Assembly (NCBI GenBank): GCA_964017235.1
Contig: OZ024930.1
Coordinates: 29,578,614 to 29,642,613, forward strand
DNA: 64,000 nucleotides
Reading direction: 5' to 3'
Source: Sabellastarte sp. h YS-2021
Taxonomy: Eukaryota; Annelida; Polychaeta; Sabellida; Sabellidae
The translations under genes and the position numbers were made by a program. The notes below the pieces were generated by a model. It saw only the letters and a program-made list of their open reading frames with translations, made no database searches and was not told the DNA's origin. Positions 11,024-20,579 of the stretch are shown here, one piece after another (within the stretch, counting starts at the first letter, position 1; each line of letters opens with the position of its first letter).

Positions 11024-12244
11024 TCACAGCTTCTTTTCGCTGATGTCCAGACCTAGATCCTGTAACAAACTCAACAAGAATTGATAAGATTGGTTTACAG
11101 TAGAGGGCAAACCGCAATATATGAGGTCATCAATGTAGTTCATGAGGGCATTATGACCATTATTTGCCATGATATATCTAATGCTATTGCTTATCTTACT
11201 AAAGAAAAAAGAACCTAAGCGATATCTGAATGGTACCGATAAATCGAGATAAAACTGATCTTTATGTTGCAAACCTAAAAGGGCAATGTCACCTAGATCA
11301 ATTTTTAACTGCCTAAAAGCTTGGCTAATGTCCACTTTAAATATCCTAGCCGAAGGACCCAGAGTCCTGAGAGTTCGGATAATCGAATCTACTGATGGGT
11401 AGTGCATCTGAAATTCTGTAACTAAATTTTTTGCCACCCCATCATTAAGCGAAGAACCTTTAGGAAAACTCAGATCTAAGATAGCACGACGAGGGTCGGA
11501 TCCGGATTTCTCCCTGGTCATAAGAGGGGAGATATGCAATTTGATAGGTGGATCATCAAAAGGTCCTAGTATGGCTTGGAACTGCAATTCCTCTCGAAGG
11601 TATTTATCAATGTGGTCAGAAAAATTTTTTGCCGAAGCATGATTAGCCAGAGTACTTTCCAAGTGCCTGGATCTATCAAAGTCGAGTGGAAACCCAAATT
11701 CCATCAGGTCACATAGTTGTTTGTCAAAATAATCACAAAGATGTGCCCTCCAACTGGCGATTTTAAAATTGGTCTTAACAGGAATACGTAGTCCCAAAAA
11801 ATTGGGAAGGCCACTATCTCGAATCATCCTATGTGCTTGCAAAATTTCAGGCACGTTCTGCCATGCTCTCTGAGTGCCCTGGTATAATAATATAGGGGTA
11901 AGTGGAATACAGCCAAAGTTCGAACCCAGCTGCTGTGTGCTCATGAGAAAGTCAGTACAGCCAGTAATTACAGATTGCTGGCCATCAATCAGACTCCAAC
12001 CCCCCCTGTTGTTACAAACATCAACCTTCTGATTATTCAAAGCAATGGCTGATGTATTAGGCACGGGAGTAACCTTAGTAACAGGCAAGTGATCATCAGG
12101 AAGACCATCGAAATCCATCAGATCTGGAACGGGACTGGACTCAAACCCTAGACCCTTCTGATTGTCAGTATCACTAGACTCCATACTGGCCAATAGCTGA
12201 AAGCGATTAGCACATGGTATTTTTAAAACCTGGTAATTGGCCAC
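11024..12244 (-). CDS. DIRS-type reverse transcriptase, open frame of 406 codons
   Basis: Polymerase part of a DIRS ORF. The N-terminal ~130 residues are acidic linker. They are followed by GCIPLTPILLYQG, IRDSGLPNFLGLRIP, LMEFGFPLDFDR and LHISPLMTREKSGSDPRR. The RT core follows: AILDLSFPKGSSLND (fingers), IFKVDISQAFRQLKID (motif A, catalytic Asp), PFRYRLGSFFFSKI (motif B region) and NYIDDLIYCGLPS (motif C, both Asp present). The frame ends at LDISEKKL, where a stop separates it from the thumb. The catalytic triad is intact but the element lacks a complete RNase H, so the protein cannot be full length. The frame is entered from the preceding one by a shift near 12250; no initiator is claimed. 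Confidence 0.85.
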   Translation of the reverse strand: MANYQVLKIPCANRFQLLASMESSDTDNQKGLGFESSPVPDLMDFDGLPDDHLPVTKVTPVPNTSAIALNNQKVDVCNNRGGWSLIDGQQSVITGCTDFLMSTQQLGSNFGCIPLTPILLYQGTQRAWQNVPEILQAHRMIRDSGLPNFLGLRIPVKTNFKIASWRAHLCDYFDKQLCDLMEFGFPLDFDRSRHLESTLANHASAKNFSDHIDKYLREELQFQAILGPFDDPPIKLHISPLMTREKSGSDPRRAILDLSFPKGSSLNDGVAKNLVTEFQMHYPSVDSIIRTLRTLGPSARIFKVDISQAFRQLKIDLGDIALLGLQHKDQFYLDLSVPFRYRLGSFFFSKISNSIRYIMANNGHNALMNYIDDLIYCGLPSTVNQSYQFLLSLLQDLGLDISEKKL

Positions 12245-12252
12245 TGGGTTTC

Positions 12253-12594
12253 TTACAATGGTAGGACGGCGATGATGTACCTTAACTGCCTCACCTGTAG
12301 GGGTACTCTTTTGTACCAGAACGCCAGAAACTCCACCAATAGCATTTCTATGTGACTTGAATGAAGTATTTCTGTGTACTTGTTTAAAGGGGCAAATGGT
12401 ACAGCATTAGTATTAAATACCTTTGACCTACCTGCACTCTTTTTATGGGTACTTGTGCTGAGGCCCCTGTCCCACTTACCTGCTGCAACAGAAGCAAATG
12501 ATTTGGTAGTGGTAACATTACAAAAAGCAAGGGCCCTGTCAGCCCTGCGTTTAGCCTGTAAAACATTCAACCTCAACAATTTGTCAACCTCCAA
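12253..12594 (-). pseudogene. DIRS pre-RT segment
   Basis: Begins MEVDKLLRLNVLQAKRRADR, with ALAFCNVTTTKSFASV after it and a basic stretch (STHKKSAGRSK). It may be the true start of ORF2, with the RT reached through a later frameshift (HRRPTIVRNPVANYQV leads into the next frame). No enzyme motif is seen. A similar segment precedes the RT in the copy at 18.0-18.4 kb (FAQVLKQSKA). Confidence 0.55.
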
Positions 12595-12662
12595 AGCATT
12601 AACAGATGAGTTAGTGAAAAATCTAGTAACCTGGGTACGACCAACAGGGGTCGTACCCCCAC

Positions 12663-13076
12663 TTACTCGTTTTTTTTAACATCATTCTTTACATTGCCTT
12701 GGAATTTCCTACATTCCACCTGTGGGTGGCTGAACAGTTTACCTTCCTTGTTCCAACAATGACAACAAATGTGTTTATATGTGACACCTTTATTCTCATG
12801 AATTTGCTTCTGCAAACAGGCACCTCTATTAAAATAGATACAGGGAAAGACTCTGCCCCCATTCGAACCCTTGTCCTGTGATTTCTGACCATTCCCTTGA
12901 CCAACAACATGTCGCTGTGCATGGGCTCTGCGGACCCTATCAATTTTTTCAGTCTCCTGCCACCCCGCAATCTCCCCTTGCTCCATGCGACATAGCAGAA
13001 CCGCATGGCTGGCCTTTGCAGAAGCCCAGGAGAAGTCAGTGGCGTCATCCAGAAGATTAATTACATAATCTAGCAT
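12663..13076 (-). pseudogene. DIRS ORF1 C-terminal part with Cys/His cluster
   Basis: Reads MLDYVINLLDDATDFSWASA at the start and RRAHAQRHVVGQGNGQ in the middle. It ends with a zinc-binding-like block: CIYFNRGACLQ, then HENKGVTYKHICCHCWNKEG, then FSHPQVECRK (Cys, Cys, His, His, CxxC, His, Cys). Such a cluster is typical of nucleic-acid-binding nucleocapsid-like proteins; the assignment to gag function is by position and motif. It is separated from the preceding frame (13080) by a stop and frame change, so ORF1 is broken here. Confidence 0.7.
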
Positions 13077-13079
13077 ATG

Positions 13080-13559
13080 TTATTTTATAACCGTATCTGA
13101 CTCCTCCCGGATGGTCCTGCAAAACCCAGCCATCCACTGTATGGGGGACAGCTGATTATAGGTAACCCTGTCCTTACTTTGACCAGCAAGAACGAATTCG
13201 TGGGGCCATTTGACTCTATGTGGGACAAACACCTCCACGGACCCACCCCTCTGTGACTTAATCTTTGGCTTACCTGGGATAGCATTTTCAGCCAGTTGCC
13301 TAAGTCTTTCCTGAACTTGTTCTTGAATGTTTAATTCATGTCTCAACCTATCAGGAGGGGGAACATAGCCCCTACGCTGAGACACTGGGACTTCATTGAC
13401 ATCCGACCTGCCCTGTGGCAGTTGGACATGTGTTTTAGCCTTGTTTTGACATTTAACTTTTTTCACCTGAGCTCTGACTTTGGGTTTAGCACCAGTATTG
13501 GAAAGGGTATTCTTTTCAACACTGTCCAACTGTTGACCCAGTGCATTTAATTGCTGCAA
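13080..13559 (-). pseudogene. DIRS ORF1 middle part (gag-like)
   Basis: Starts within NQKILQQLNALGQQLDSVEK, a coiled-coil-like stretch. A basic segment follows (KPKVRAQVKKVKCQNKAK), then a globular-looking end (EVFVPHRVKWPHEFVLAG, LSPIQWMAGFCRTIREESD). The same order, coiled coil then a compact domain ending in a Trp/Phe-rich block, occurs in the DIRS copy at 2.5-3.3 kb. No function beyond gag-like is supported. Confidence 0.6.
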
Positions 13560-13881
13560 GATCTTCTGATTAATAACTGCCTGGTCAGAGGTGGAGGAGT
13601 TCGAACCCGAGGCACCAGGGCCACTGTCCCTGCCATCCCAGTTAAAGCACTCTGTTTATCCGAACAAATGGGGGACATATTTTGATCCGAACTATGAATG
13701 AAATCTGATATGTCAATGTCTGACTCACTATCTGAAAGTTCAGAAAACACTTGCCCGGCCTGCGCTCACTCCATGTGACTCCTTGATGCCGTTATGAATT
13801 CTTCATCAGTGGCTAACTGTAACTGGACAGGAATACTGCACTCTCTTCTGTTCAATCTGAGGTTGTATCTAGTTGCCTCCA
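13547..13881 (-). pseudogene. DIRS ORF1 N-terminus
   Basis: On the minus strand an ATG at about 13881 opens MEATRYNLRLNRRECSIPVQ. The frame continues to SHME, then an in-frame TGA, then AQAGQVFSELSDSESDIDIS. A frameshift near 13640 is needed to reach the coiled-coil part. The start is supported by the other DIRS copy, whose ORF1 opens MERNRQYNLRSAKQGSIQVP at 17981. The N-terminal YNLR motif is shared. Confidence 0.65.
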
Positions 13882-15070
13882 TGTGAACAATCTCATCAAT
13901 TCAAAGTAAAAAACTAAAATTAAAAAAAAATGTTTTTGATGTGGAGTGGTCAACTTTCAAAGTCAAGGTGACCTGCAAACTGGGGGTCACAAGGACAGCA
14001 AGACCTAGCCCAATAGAAAGCCAGATAACAAACAGCATGGCAGCATCTGAAATAACCTTAAGGTGGGACATAAAGGAATGAGCTCCGAGACACCTAAATG
14101 TCTCCTAGCAGACTCCCTTTTGTATCTAGTTGCCTCCATGCGAACAATCTCATCAATTCAAAGTAAAAAACTAAAATAAAAAAAATGTTTTTGATGTGCA
14201 GTGGTCAACTTTCAAAGTCAAAGTGACCTGCAAACTGGGGATGACAAGGACAGCAAGACCTAGCCCTGAAATAACCTTAAGGTGGGACATAAAGGAATGA
14301 GCTCCGAGACACCTAAATGTCTCCTAGCAGACTCCCTTTTGTATCTAGTTGCCTCCATGCGAACAATCTCATCAATTCAAAGTAAAAAACTAAAATAAAA
14401 AAAAATGTTTTTGATGTGCAGTGGTCAACTTTCAAAGTCAAGGTGACCTGCAAACTGGGGGTCACAAGGACAGCAAGACCTAGCCCAATAGAAAGCCAGA
14501 TAACAAACAGCATGGCAGCATCTGAAATAACCTTAAGGTGGGACATAAAGGAATGAGCTCCGAGACACCTAAATGTCTCCTAGCAGACTCCCTTTTGTAT
14601 CTAGTTGCCTCCATGCGAACAATCTCATCAATTCAAAGTAAAAAACTAAAATAAAAAAAATGTTTTTGATGTGCAGTGGTCAACTTTCAAAGTCAAAGTG
14701 ACCTGCAAACTGGGGATGACAAGGACAGCAAGACCTAGCCCTGAAATAACCTTAAGGTGGGACATAAAGGAATGAGCTCCGAGACACCTAAATGTCTCCT
14801 AGCAGACTCCCTTTTGTATCTAGTTGCCTCCATGTGAACAATCTCATCAATTCAAAGTAAAAAACTAAAATAAAAAAAAATGTTTTTGATGTGCAGTGGT
14901 CAACTTTCAAAGTCAAAGTGACCTGCAAACTGGGGGTGACAAGGACAGCAAGACCTAGCCCAATAGAAAACCAGATAACAAACAGCATGGCAACGTCTGA
15001 AATAACCTTAAGGTGGGACATAAAGGAATGAGCCCCGAGACACCTAAATGTCTCCTAGCAGACTCCCTTT
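13864..15070 (-). repeat. Tandem leader array of DIRS 2, alternating 256- and 219-bp units
   Basis: TGTATCTAGTTGCCTCCATG recurs at about 13864, 14121, 14340, 14596 and 14815, giving units of about 257, 219, 256, 219 and 256 bp. The short units lack about 37 bp (CAATAGAAAGCCAGATAACA and the following bases) present in the long ones. Each unit contains the complement of the ORF1 start (CAT in TTGCCTCCATG) and a small hairpin, GAGACACCTAAATGTCTC. Open frames of 77 codons inside the long units are by-products of the repetition. Confidence 0.9.
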
Positions 15071-15229
15071 TCCACAACCACAGTAGCCTGGCTGTATAGG
15101 ACATCATGTTACAAATCATAAATATCAATCAACTTTTGAGTTTCCCTATATCATTACTTATAAATATTTACTTTATTGTATGTATTTTAAAAGAAAATGA
15201 TAATACAAAATGAGATTCTTATACCTCAT

Positions 15230-15530
15230 TCACCCAAACACACATCAGACCAGGAGCTGCTGTCTGAAAGTGCATAGTACAGCAGATTGAACAAGGGATG
15301 GTAAAATACGCTTTGCCAAACAAAGTTTAACACACATGTACCCTGAGTTTTAATGGCTTCTTGATCATACACCTAGGAGGCACCAGATCTCCTAAATGTA
15401 TTAAATGTATACCCAGAATTTATAAGGTGAGGAGTGCCAGCACCATTTTCAGGTGCTTTCTACCCATACTATCTGTTGTGGGAGTCAATGACCCATTTGT
15501 ATAAATGGCAAAAAGTGGGTCCTTAGGCGA
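15230..15530 (-). pseudogene. DIRS tyrosine recombinase C-terminal remnant
   Basis: Minus strand reads DPLFAIYTNGSLTPTTDSMG, RKHLKMV, and in another frame NTFRRSGAS followed by DQEAIKTQGTCVLNFVWQSV. These match NDPLFTISHAGRTTVLTDSM, KRHLKLV and the FRR / HGTWSSNAVWKYI blocks of the recombinase at 20.9-21.2 kb. The FRR block holds the second catalytic Arg of the family. Dead by frameshifts and truncation. Confidence 0.7.
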
Positions 15531-15559
15531 TCCAGAATACTAGATATTTGTGCTTGAAT

Positions 15560-16331
15560 TGATAACTTTACTGTCAAGATATATATCTTTCTGAACTCTA
15601 GAATTGACAAAAGCATTATGTGGCCAACTAAGATCAAATATGGTGCATCGCTATTGAGAGTAAGAATTAGCTCTGGTCATGAAGAGGCTGATATGTAAGT
15701 CAATGGGCTTCTGTTTAAAGGGCCCCGGAATAGCTTTGTGACTTAATGTTTCTCTACATATCATGTTCTTTATGATAAATCACAGATGACAGAGATGGCT
15801 TTCTGTCAAAATTTAGAGGAAATACAAATTCCAGCAAGCAACCAATTAACCATCCTAATAATTTTCTACAAAAACGCCTCCAATTAGCTATATAGAAGTT
15901 TGCAGGAACTGGAATCCGGATTCCATGATAACTTTGAAAGCCAGAATCTCGTACTATTTTATGCAATAGCGATGGTTCAGAAACAGAATTGTCAGTTTTT
16001 GAACCCATATAAATTTGAGGTGAGGTTAGAGAGACAGCTCTAAATTGTGAGGCCATCTGATCTATACATGCAGTTAATTTTCAACCAGATTAGCACATCC
16101 TGGTACCTCACCATCTGTTTGCATTTGGTCTACTTCGTTGAGTTAGTTATCTTGATTGATACACAAGGCATTTTCAGATGCACTTTTGTGAACAAACTGT
16201 CTAGGCTTGACCTTGCTTTTGAAATTCTGAATACTGTCAGAGTGTGATTTATTACAAGAATCTTTGTGTTTAACTTGAGAATCAACCTCAACATGCAAAT
16301 CAGCCAAGGTGGCGAAATTACTGTTTACCAT
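15560..16331 (-). pseudogene. DIRS pre-RT and RT N-terminal remnant
   Basis: Frame 16056-15754 reads IVRDSGFQSYHGIRIPVPAN and LLEFVFPLNFDRKPSL, matching IRDSGLPNFLGLRIPV and LMEFGFPLDFDR of the intact copy. A shifted frame continues IDLHISLFMTRANSYSQ, a stop, and RCTIFDLSWPHNAFVNS (RT fingers). It then ends; motifs A to C are absent. Confidence 0.75.
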
Positions 16332-16419
16332 CTCAAACTCAACTTACCTAGATCTTGGTATGATATGTGACTTAACTTTCTGTGTTCCAGTAATGCTTAA
16401 GCATATTTTACATCATTTT

Positions 16420-16646
16420 GGGGCCCTGGTCCCCCAGTGGTAATTACACACTAGCCTCCTACCTCTGAGGTTGGCGGTCCAAACCCAGATCCTATGTCGA
16501 CAACATGGTAGTTTCTTACTGATGATCATCAGTTTACAGTAACCTTAACCAGCTGTGTGTAGTGGTTTCCTCTGCCCATAAAACTACCTGTCGTGATATG
16601 ACCTATACAGTATTGAAAGCAACGTTAAACCCCAAATAAATAAATA
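16420..16646 (+). mobile_element. tRNA-like SINE, family 1, diverged
   Basis: Head GGGGCCCTGGTCCCCCAGTG, box-B-like GGCGGTCCAAACC, body GTCGTGATATGACC, and tail GTTAAACCCCAAATAAATA. Flanks TACATCATTTT and TACTTCATTGTT suggest a decayed target duplication. Confidence 0.85.
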
Positions 16647-16935
16647 CTTCATTGTTGGCTACTTTATGAACCTTCTCTTTGTGAGTACTTCAAGTAGAAG
16701 CAGAGGATTCCTGATATTGATTGCTTTTAGCATTACATTTGAGCACATCAACACAAGGGATTTTCCGAACTCAGTACCACAGGTAAACGCAATGTTAATT
16801 TGCTTTAGGTCAACGCATTCCATTATTCAAGTCAAAAGACAGCAATATATGTAAACAGAAATGTTAGTACGATTATTTTTGATACTGTAGTTACCAGTAT
16901 GATATAATTTATCAAGCTTTTCCCTTGTTCTTTTT

Positions 16936-17170
16936 GGGGCCAATGTGGCATAGTGGTAACATACTCACCTCCCACCTCTGAGATCAGAGTTTGAATACCT
17001 GCCTGACCTCATGTGGGAAAGCTGGTAGTTGCCTGCAGTTGGTCAGCACTTTACGGTAGAGAATCTCAACCAGCTGTGTGTACTGGGTACCTCATCCCTT
17101 TCAACTAAACATCACAATATAACCGATATGTGACTAGGTGTGATGAAAAAACACTAAATAAAATAAGTAA
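16936..17170 (+). mobile_element. tRNA-like SINE, family 1, diverged
   Basis: Head GGGGCCAATGTGGCATAGTG, CACCTCCCACCTCTGAGATC, body with GTGGGAAAGCTGGTAGTTGC, and a decayed tail ACTAAATAAAATAA. No clear target duplication. Confidence 0.8.
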
Positions 17171-17459
17171 AACCTTGGCCTTTTTTCCTGAGGGCTGAGT
17201 AATGTTTGACCTATAGACAATGTATTTCTAATGATATATGTAGTACATAGCAAACATCTGGAAACAAATGAGAGATGAAGGTTAGTGTTCTGTGACCGCA
17301 GCTCAAGCCTATGTTTCACAAGGCTTTAAAGAGCCCAGAGTATATATTTCTGACATAGTGTGCAAAAGAGAAATTGGATGAAGTGCAGAATCCCCCGATG
17401 GAATTAGAGATATGGTAATGTAAGGTAAAAAACTAATCAATATTTATGAAGATAAAGTC
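17171..17459. other. Spacer, no gene seen
   Basis: No coding frame, RNA or repeat recognised here. Confidence 0.5.
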
Positions 17460-17700
17460 ATGGATATAAATTACAAAGTCAAGAAGCTGCACAAGGTTGA
17501 CAAAGAAGACACTGAAGTAGGTTGACGAGGTCCATGAAGTTGACAAATATTGATCAGTTCAACAAGGTCGACAAAGTCAACACCATAGATTAAGTCAGCC
17601 CATTCGACAAGCCGATTACAAAATTGTAATTTCTGTGAAAAAAAGGAAAGATCAAGTTTCAACCAATGAAAAAAATCAAATCTGCTCATTTCCAACAGGG
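17460..17700 (+). repeat. GTTGAC/GTCGAC-rich dispersed repeat, copy 1
   Basis: Contains AAGGTTGACAAAG, GTAGGTTGACGAGG, AAGTTGACAAAT and AAGGTCGACAAAGTCAAC. It then has AATTTCTGTGAAAAAAAGGA and CAACCAATGAAAAAAATC. The reverse complement of this arrangement occurs at 28340-28760 and again, looser, at 46345-46935. Family unknown to me. Confidence 0.65.
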
Positions 17701-17980
17701 GGACCTTAAACTCTAGGTATTTTTGGCATGCGCATTTATAATGGTCACTTTATATAAAAAGAACTCTTATTGGTCAGTGGTTTGACCACGTTGTAAAAGA
17801 ACTGGGGTTCTTCCATTTCAACTTCAGAAACCAGAGGGTCAACATCTAAAAATTTACACTGCTGTTTGAATGCTTCCTTGGTGTAATCACGTGGTGGATT
17901 TGTATAGTTTTAACCATATCATTTCAAGTGTAACCTTTTAGTGATTTTAGTAAAGTATTTGATACACCACACAATGCACT

Positions 17981-18423
17981 ATGGAAAGAAATAGACAGTA
18001 CAACTTGCGTTCAGCCAAGCAGGGAAGTATACAAGTACCTGTTGAAATACAAATGTGTAATAATAGGAAATATTTAGAGTCTCTGTTGAATCCGGTTGAT
18101 GAATATCAAGCTAGTCAAGATATCTGGAAAAGATGGTGGAATAAAAATAAGGCATTTGCCAACAGATGTGACGACAGGACTTTTGCACAAGTTTTGAAGC
18201 AAAGTAAAGCTCAAAAGCAAATAAGGTCAATCTTTATGTGTTTCATCAAAATTCAAGAGAAAAACATGGTCATAAGGCACATGATCACAAGATACTTAAA
18301 CAAAAGGTCATTATAAAACATGATCATGTTACAAGGCAAGAAATGCTAGGTAATGTCTCTACAGGTAGTTACAAGAAACCATTGCAATGGCAAATACCAA
18401 CCAATGATCACCCAACATTGTGA
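17981..18423 (+). pseudogene. DIRS ORF1 N-terminus joined to pre-RT segment
   Basis: ATG at 17981 opens MERNRQYNLRSAKQGSIQVP, matching the ORF1 start of DIRS 2 (MEATRYNLRLNRRECSIPVQ). After ~45 residues it runs into ANRCDDRTFAQVLKQSKAQK, similar in position to the pre-RT segment of the other copies, so most of the gag-like ORF1 has been deleted. A frame change near 18240 leads to FHQNSREKHGHKAHDHKILK, ending at 18423. Confidence 0.6.
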
Positions 18424-18470
18424 CAATTACACGGATCTGGATTCAGATGTAGATCCTATACATTCAGATA

Positions 18471-18703
18471 GGGGCCACGGTGGCAGAGTGTTACCACTCT
18501 CGCCTCCCACCTCTGAGGCCGGGGTTTGATCCCCGTCAAGGCCTTATGTGGGAAAGCTGGTAGTTGCTTGCCGTTGGTCGGCAGTTTACAGTACAGAACC
18601 CTGGCGAACTCTATGTACTGGTTTCCTCTGCCCTTCCAACTACCCGTCGTGATATGACCTTACAGTGTTGAAAGCGACGTAAAACCCCAAATAAATAAAT
18701 AAA
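18471..18703 (+). mobile_element. tRNA-like SINE, family 1, with 14-bp target duplication
   Basis: GGGGCCACGGTGGCAGAGTG head, GGGGTTTGATCCCC, full body, and tail GCGACGTAAAACCCC(AAATA)n. Perfect direct repeats TATACATTCAGATA at 18457-18470 and 18704-18717. Inserted between the pre-RT and RT parts of DIRS 4. Confidence 0.95.
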
Positions 18704-18779
18704 TATACATTCAGATAAGATTCCGGATCACGTCTTACATCACAAACATTTGTGTCAAGACTATAATAACTGTATACAG

Positions 18780-19185
18780 TAGACTGGTTTTGAAGTAGGA
18801 TTTGTACCTCTTACTCCACTGCTAGTATATGAGGGTCCCCCAAAATCTGGCAAGCATGTCCAGATATAATTCAAGTACATAAGTTGATTCAAAAATCTGG
18901 CTTGCCAATTTTTTTATCTTGTAGGATTTTGAAAGAAAAGTTATTTTACAATCTATGGAAGAAAACCACAAGTCAGCGTTAGATTTTCCCCAGGAAATTG
19001 ATAAATATATTGAAACACAAATAAAATATGAGACATTACTTGGTCCCTTCCAATCTTTACCCATAGATTCATACATTTCTCCCCTTATGACAAGATCTAA
19101 GCAAAATTCTGAAAAACGCAGAACAATTATGGACTTGAGTTGGTCGAAAGGTCATGCAGTTAATACTGGGGTTTACAAAAATAAA
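18780..19185 (+). pseudogene. DIRS pre-RT and RT fingers
   Basis: A first frame reads GFEVGFVPLTPLLVYEGPPK, matching FGCIPLTPILLYQG of DIRS 2. Frame 18955-19197 reads SALDFPQEIDKYIETQIKYE, LLGPFQSLPIDSYISPLMTR and RRTIMDLSWSKGHAVNTGVY. These are the fingers blocks of the RT. The frame is cut at VYKN by the SINE and resumes after it. Confidence 0.75.
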
Positions 19186-19356
19186 AGAATAAAATAAATG
19201 AGGTCCTCAGTGGCCTAGTGGTTAGCAAGTTTGGCATCTAATCATAGGCTGTCACCTCTGTGGGTTCGAGTCCCACAAGTGGCAATTCTGAGGACCTGTC
19301 CCAATATGACCCTGGCTGTTGAACGGGACGTAAAACCCCAACTTTGACCTTTGACC
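19186..19356 (+). mobile_element. tRNA-like SINE, family 2, with 14-bp target duplication
   Basis: Head GAGGTCCTCAGTGGCCTAGT, GGTTCGAGTCCCACAAGTGG, body CAATATGACCCTGGCTGTTG, and tail ACGTAAAACCCC then repeats of TTTGACC. Flanking direct repeat TTTACAAAAATAAA at 19172-19185 and 19357-19370. Inserted in the DIRS RT gene. Confidence 0.93.
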
Positions 19357-19745
19357 TTTACAAAAATAAATACTTAGGTACATACTTTAAATTACAATAT
19401 CATTCAATAGATAATATCACCATGACACTTAACACCTTAGGACCTGGGGCAATGTTGTACAAAGTCGACATTAGCCGCGCCTTCAGGCATACTAGGATAG
19501 ACCCCAGGGACATAGATTTGTAGGTATCTCTCATAATAACCTGTATCTGGATCAAAATTTCCCATTTGGATTTTGTCACAGATCCATTTTCTTCCAGCGT
19601 TGCAGCGATGCTATACTTCATATCATGCGTCAACATGGCTTTCCAGGACTTTGGAACTATATTGACAATCTGATATATACAGGTTTGCCCTCTACAATTC
19701 ATCAGTCATATTAATTGCTCTTATCTTTATTACATGAACCAGGAC
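19357..19745 (+). pseudogene. DIRS RT palm, frameshifted, altered motif C
   Basis: Continues YLGTYFKLQYHSIDNITMTL, then AMLYKVDISRAFRHTRIDPR (motif A with its Asp). A frame change near 19500 leads to HNNLYLDQNFPFGFCHRSIF and NYIDNLIYTGLPSTIHQSY. The second Asp of the YIDD motif is Asn here, so this copy has lost a catalytic metal ligand as well as its frame. Confidence 0.75.
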
Positions 19746-20227
19746 TGGAGATTAGTATCGAAAAATTAGTCGCACCTACAACATCAGTAGTGTGCCTAGG
19801 TATTAACATAGATACCATATCTAGAACCATATCGATTCCAGACCAAAAATTGCAAGAAATTAAAACTCTTTGCCAAACTTGGTCCCGGAAATCTTACTGC
19901 ACTAAAATCCAGTTACAGTCCCTATTAGGCTCCCTACTTTACATAACTAAATGTGTGAAGCCCGCAAGGTCGTTTTTGAATAGAATACTGGCAGTATTGA
20001 GGGAAAACTATGAAAAATCAAAAATTAAACTTACTCTAGCTTTTTTCAAGGACCTCAACTGGTTCAATGCATTTTTGCAGCAATATAACTTTTGTATAAC
20101 TTTTTATGATAATCAAAGAATAGATGAAGTTATATATCTTGATGCATGTCTTACTGGCTTGGGGGTACCTTCAATAATATGGTGTATACCCTTTCTATTC
20201 CCTCAATTATGGTGGTTTCAATATTAA
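19715..20227 (+). pseudogene. DIRS RT thumb and RNase H start
   Basis: Reads LLSLLHEPGLEISIEKL, VVCLGINIDTISRTISIPDQ, IQLQSLLGSLLYITKCVKPA, SFLNRILAVLRENYEKSK and then VIYLDACLTGLGV, whose Asp is the first RNase H acidic residue. A shift near 20170 breaks the frame. Confidence 0.75.
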
Positions 20228-20579
20228 TCATCTTGAAATGATTAATATCATGGTTGCTCTCAAAATATGGGGCCACATATGGGCTAATAAAAAGGTATGT
20301 ATTCACTGTGATAATTTGCCGGTGGTTGAAGTTCTGAATAGTGGATACGCTAGAGATGATACCCTTGATGCATGTGCTATAAATATCTGGTTATTGTCAG
20401 CCTTATATAATATTACATTAAATGTCACTCACATTGCTGGTTCTCAGAACAATGTTGCTGACCTTCTATCCAGATGGAAAAATACCAGACAAGACTATGA
20501 AAAATTGTATCAAAAAATTCCAAATCCGCAATGGATTGTTCCACGTAGAGATTTATTACTATTTAATGATAATATATAA
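20226..20579 (+). pseudogene. DIRS RNase H, C-terminal part
   Basis: Reads NINHLEMINIMVALKIWG (the Glu of the HLEM block is an RNase H catalytic position), VCIHCDNLPVVEVLNSGYAR (catalytic Asp in HCDN), IWLLSALYNITLNVTHIAGS (HIAGS block) and QNNVADLLSRW (final Asp). All the RNase H acidic residues are readable, but the domain is split from its start by a frameshift. Confidence 0.75.

Larger units (their letters stand above)
10532..15070 (-). mobile_element. DIRS-like retrotransposon 2, truncated in RNase H
   Basis: Best preserved DIRS copy for its 5' half. Minus-strand order: tandem leader (15070-13864), ORF1 start MEATRYNLRLNR at 13881, gag-like ORF1 (13750-12663), pre-RT segment (12594-12253), RT (12244-11024), thumb and start of RNase H (11023-10532). 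The LINE array then cuts it off. No tyrosine recombinase is present in this copy. It is placed in the DIRS group by close colinearity with the copy at 17.9-21.2 kb, which does carry a recombinase. Confidence 0.85.
15180..16345 (-). mobile_element. DIRS-like retrotransposon 3, internally deleted
   Basis: Minus-strand order: a pre-RT part (16331-16143, then 16056-15754), the beginning of the RT, then directly the C-terminal part of a tyrosine recombinase. Everything from RT motif A to the recombinase N-terminus is gone. It abuts the leader array of DIRS 2 on its 3' side. Confidence 0.8.

Noticed and set aside
13864..15070. Set of small membrane proteins (77-codon frames at 14313-14546 and 14788-15021)
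   Set aside because: They are identical frames produced by the tandem leader repeat and lie antisense to the neighbouring structure's logic. No independent evidence for a gene.
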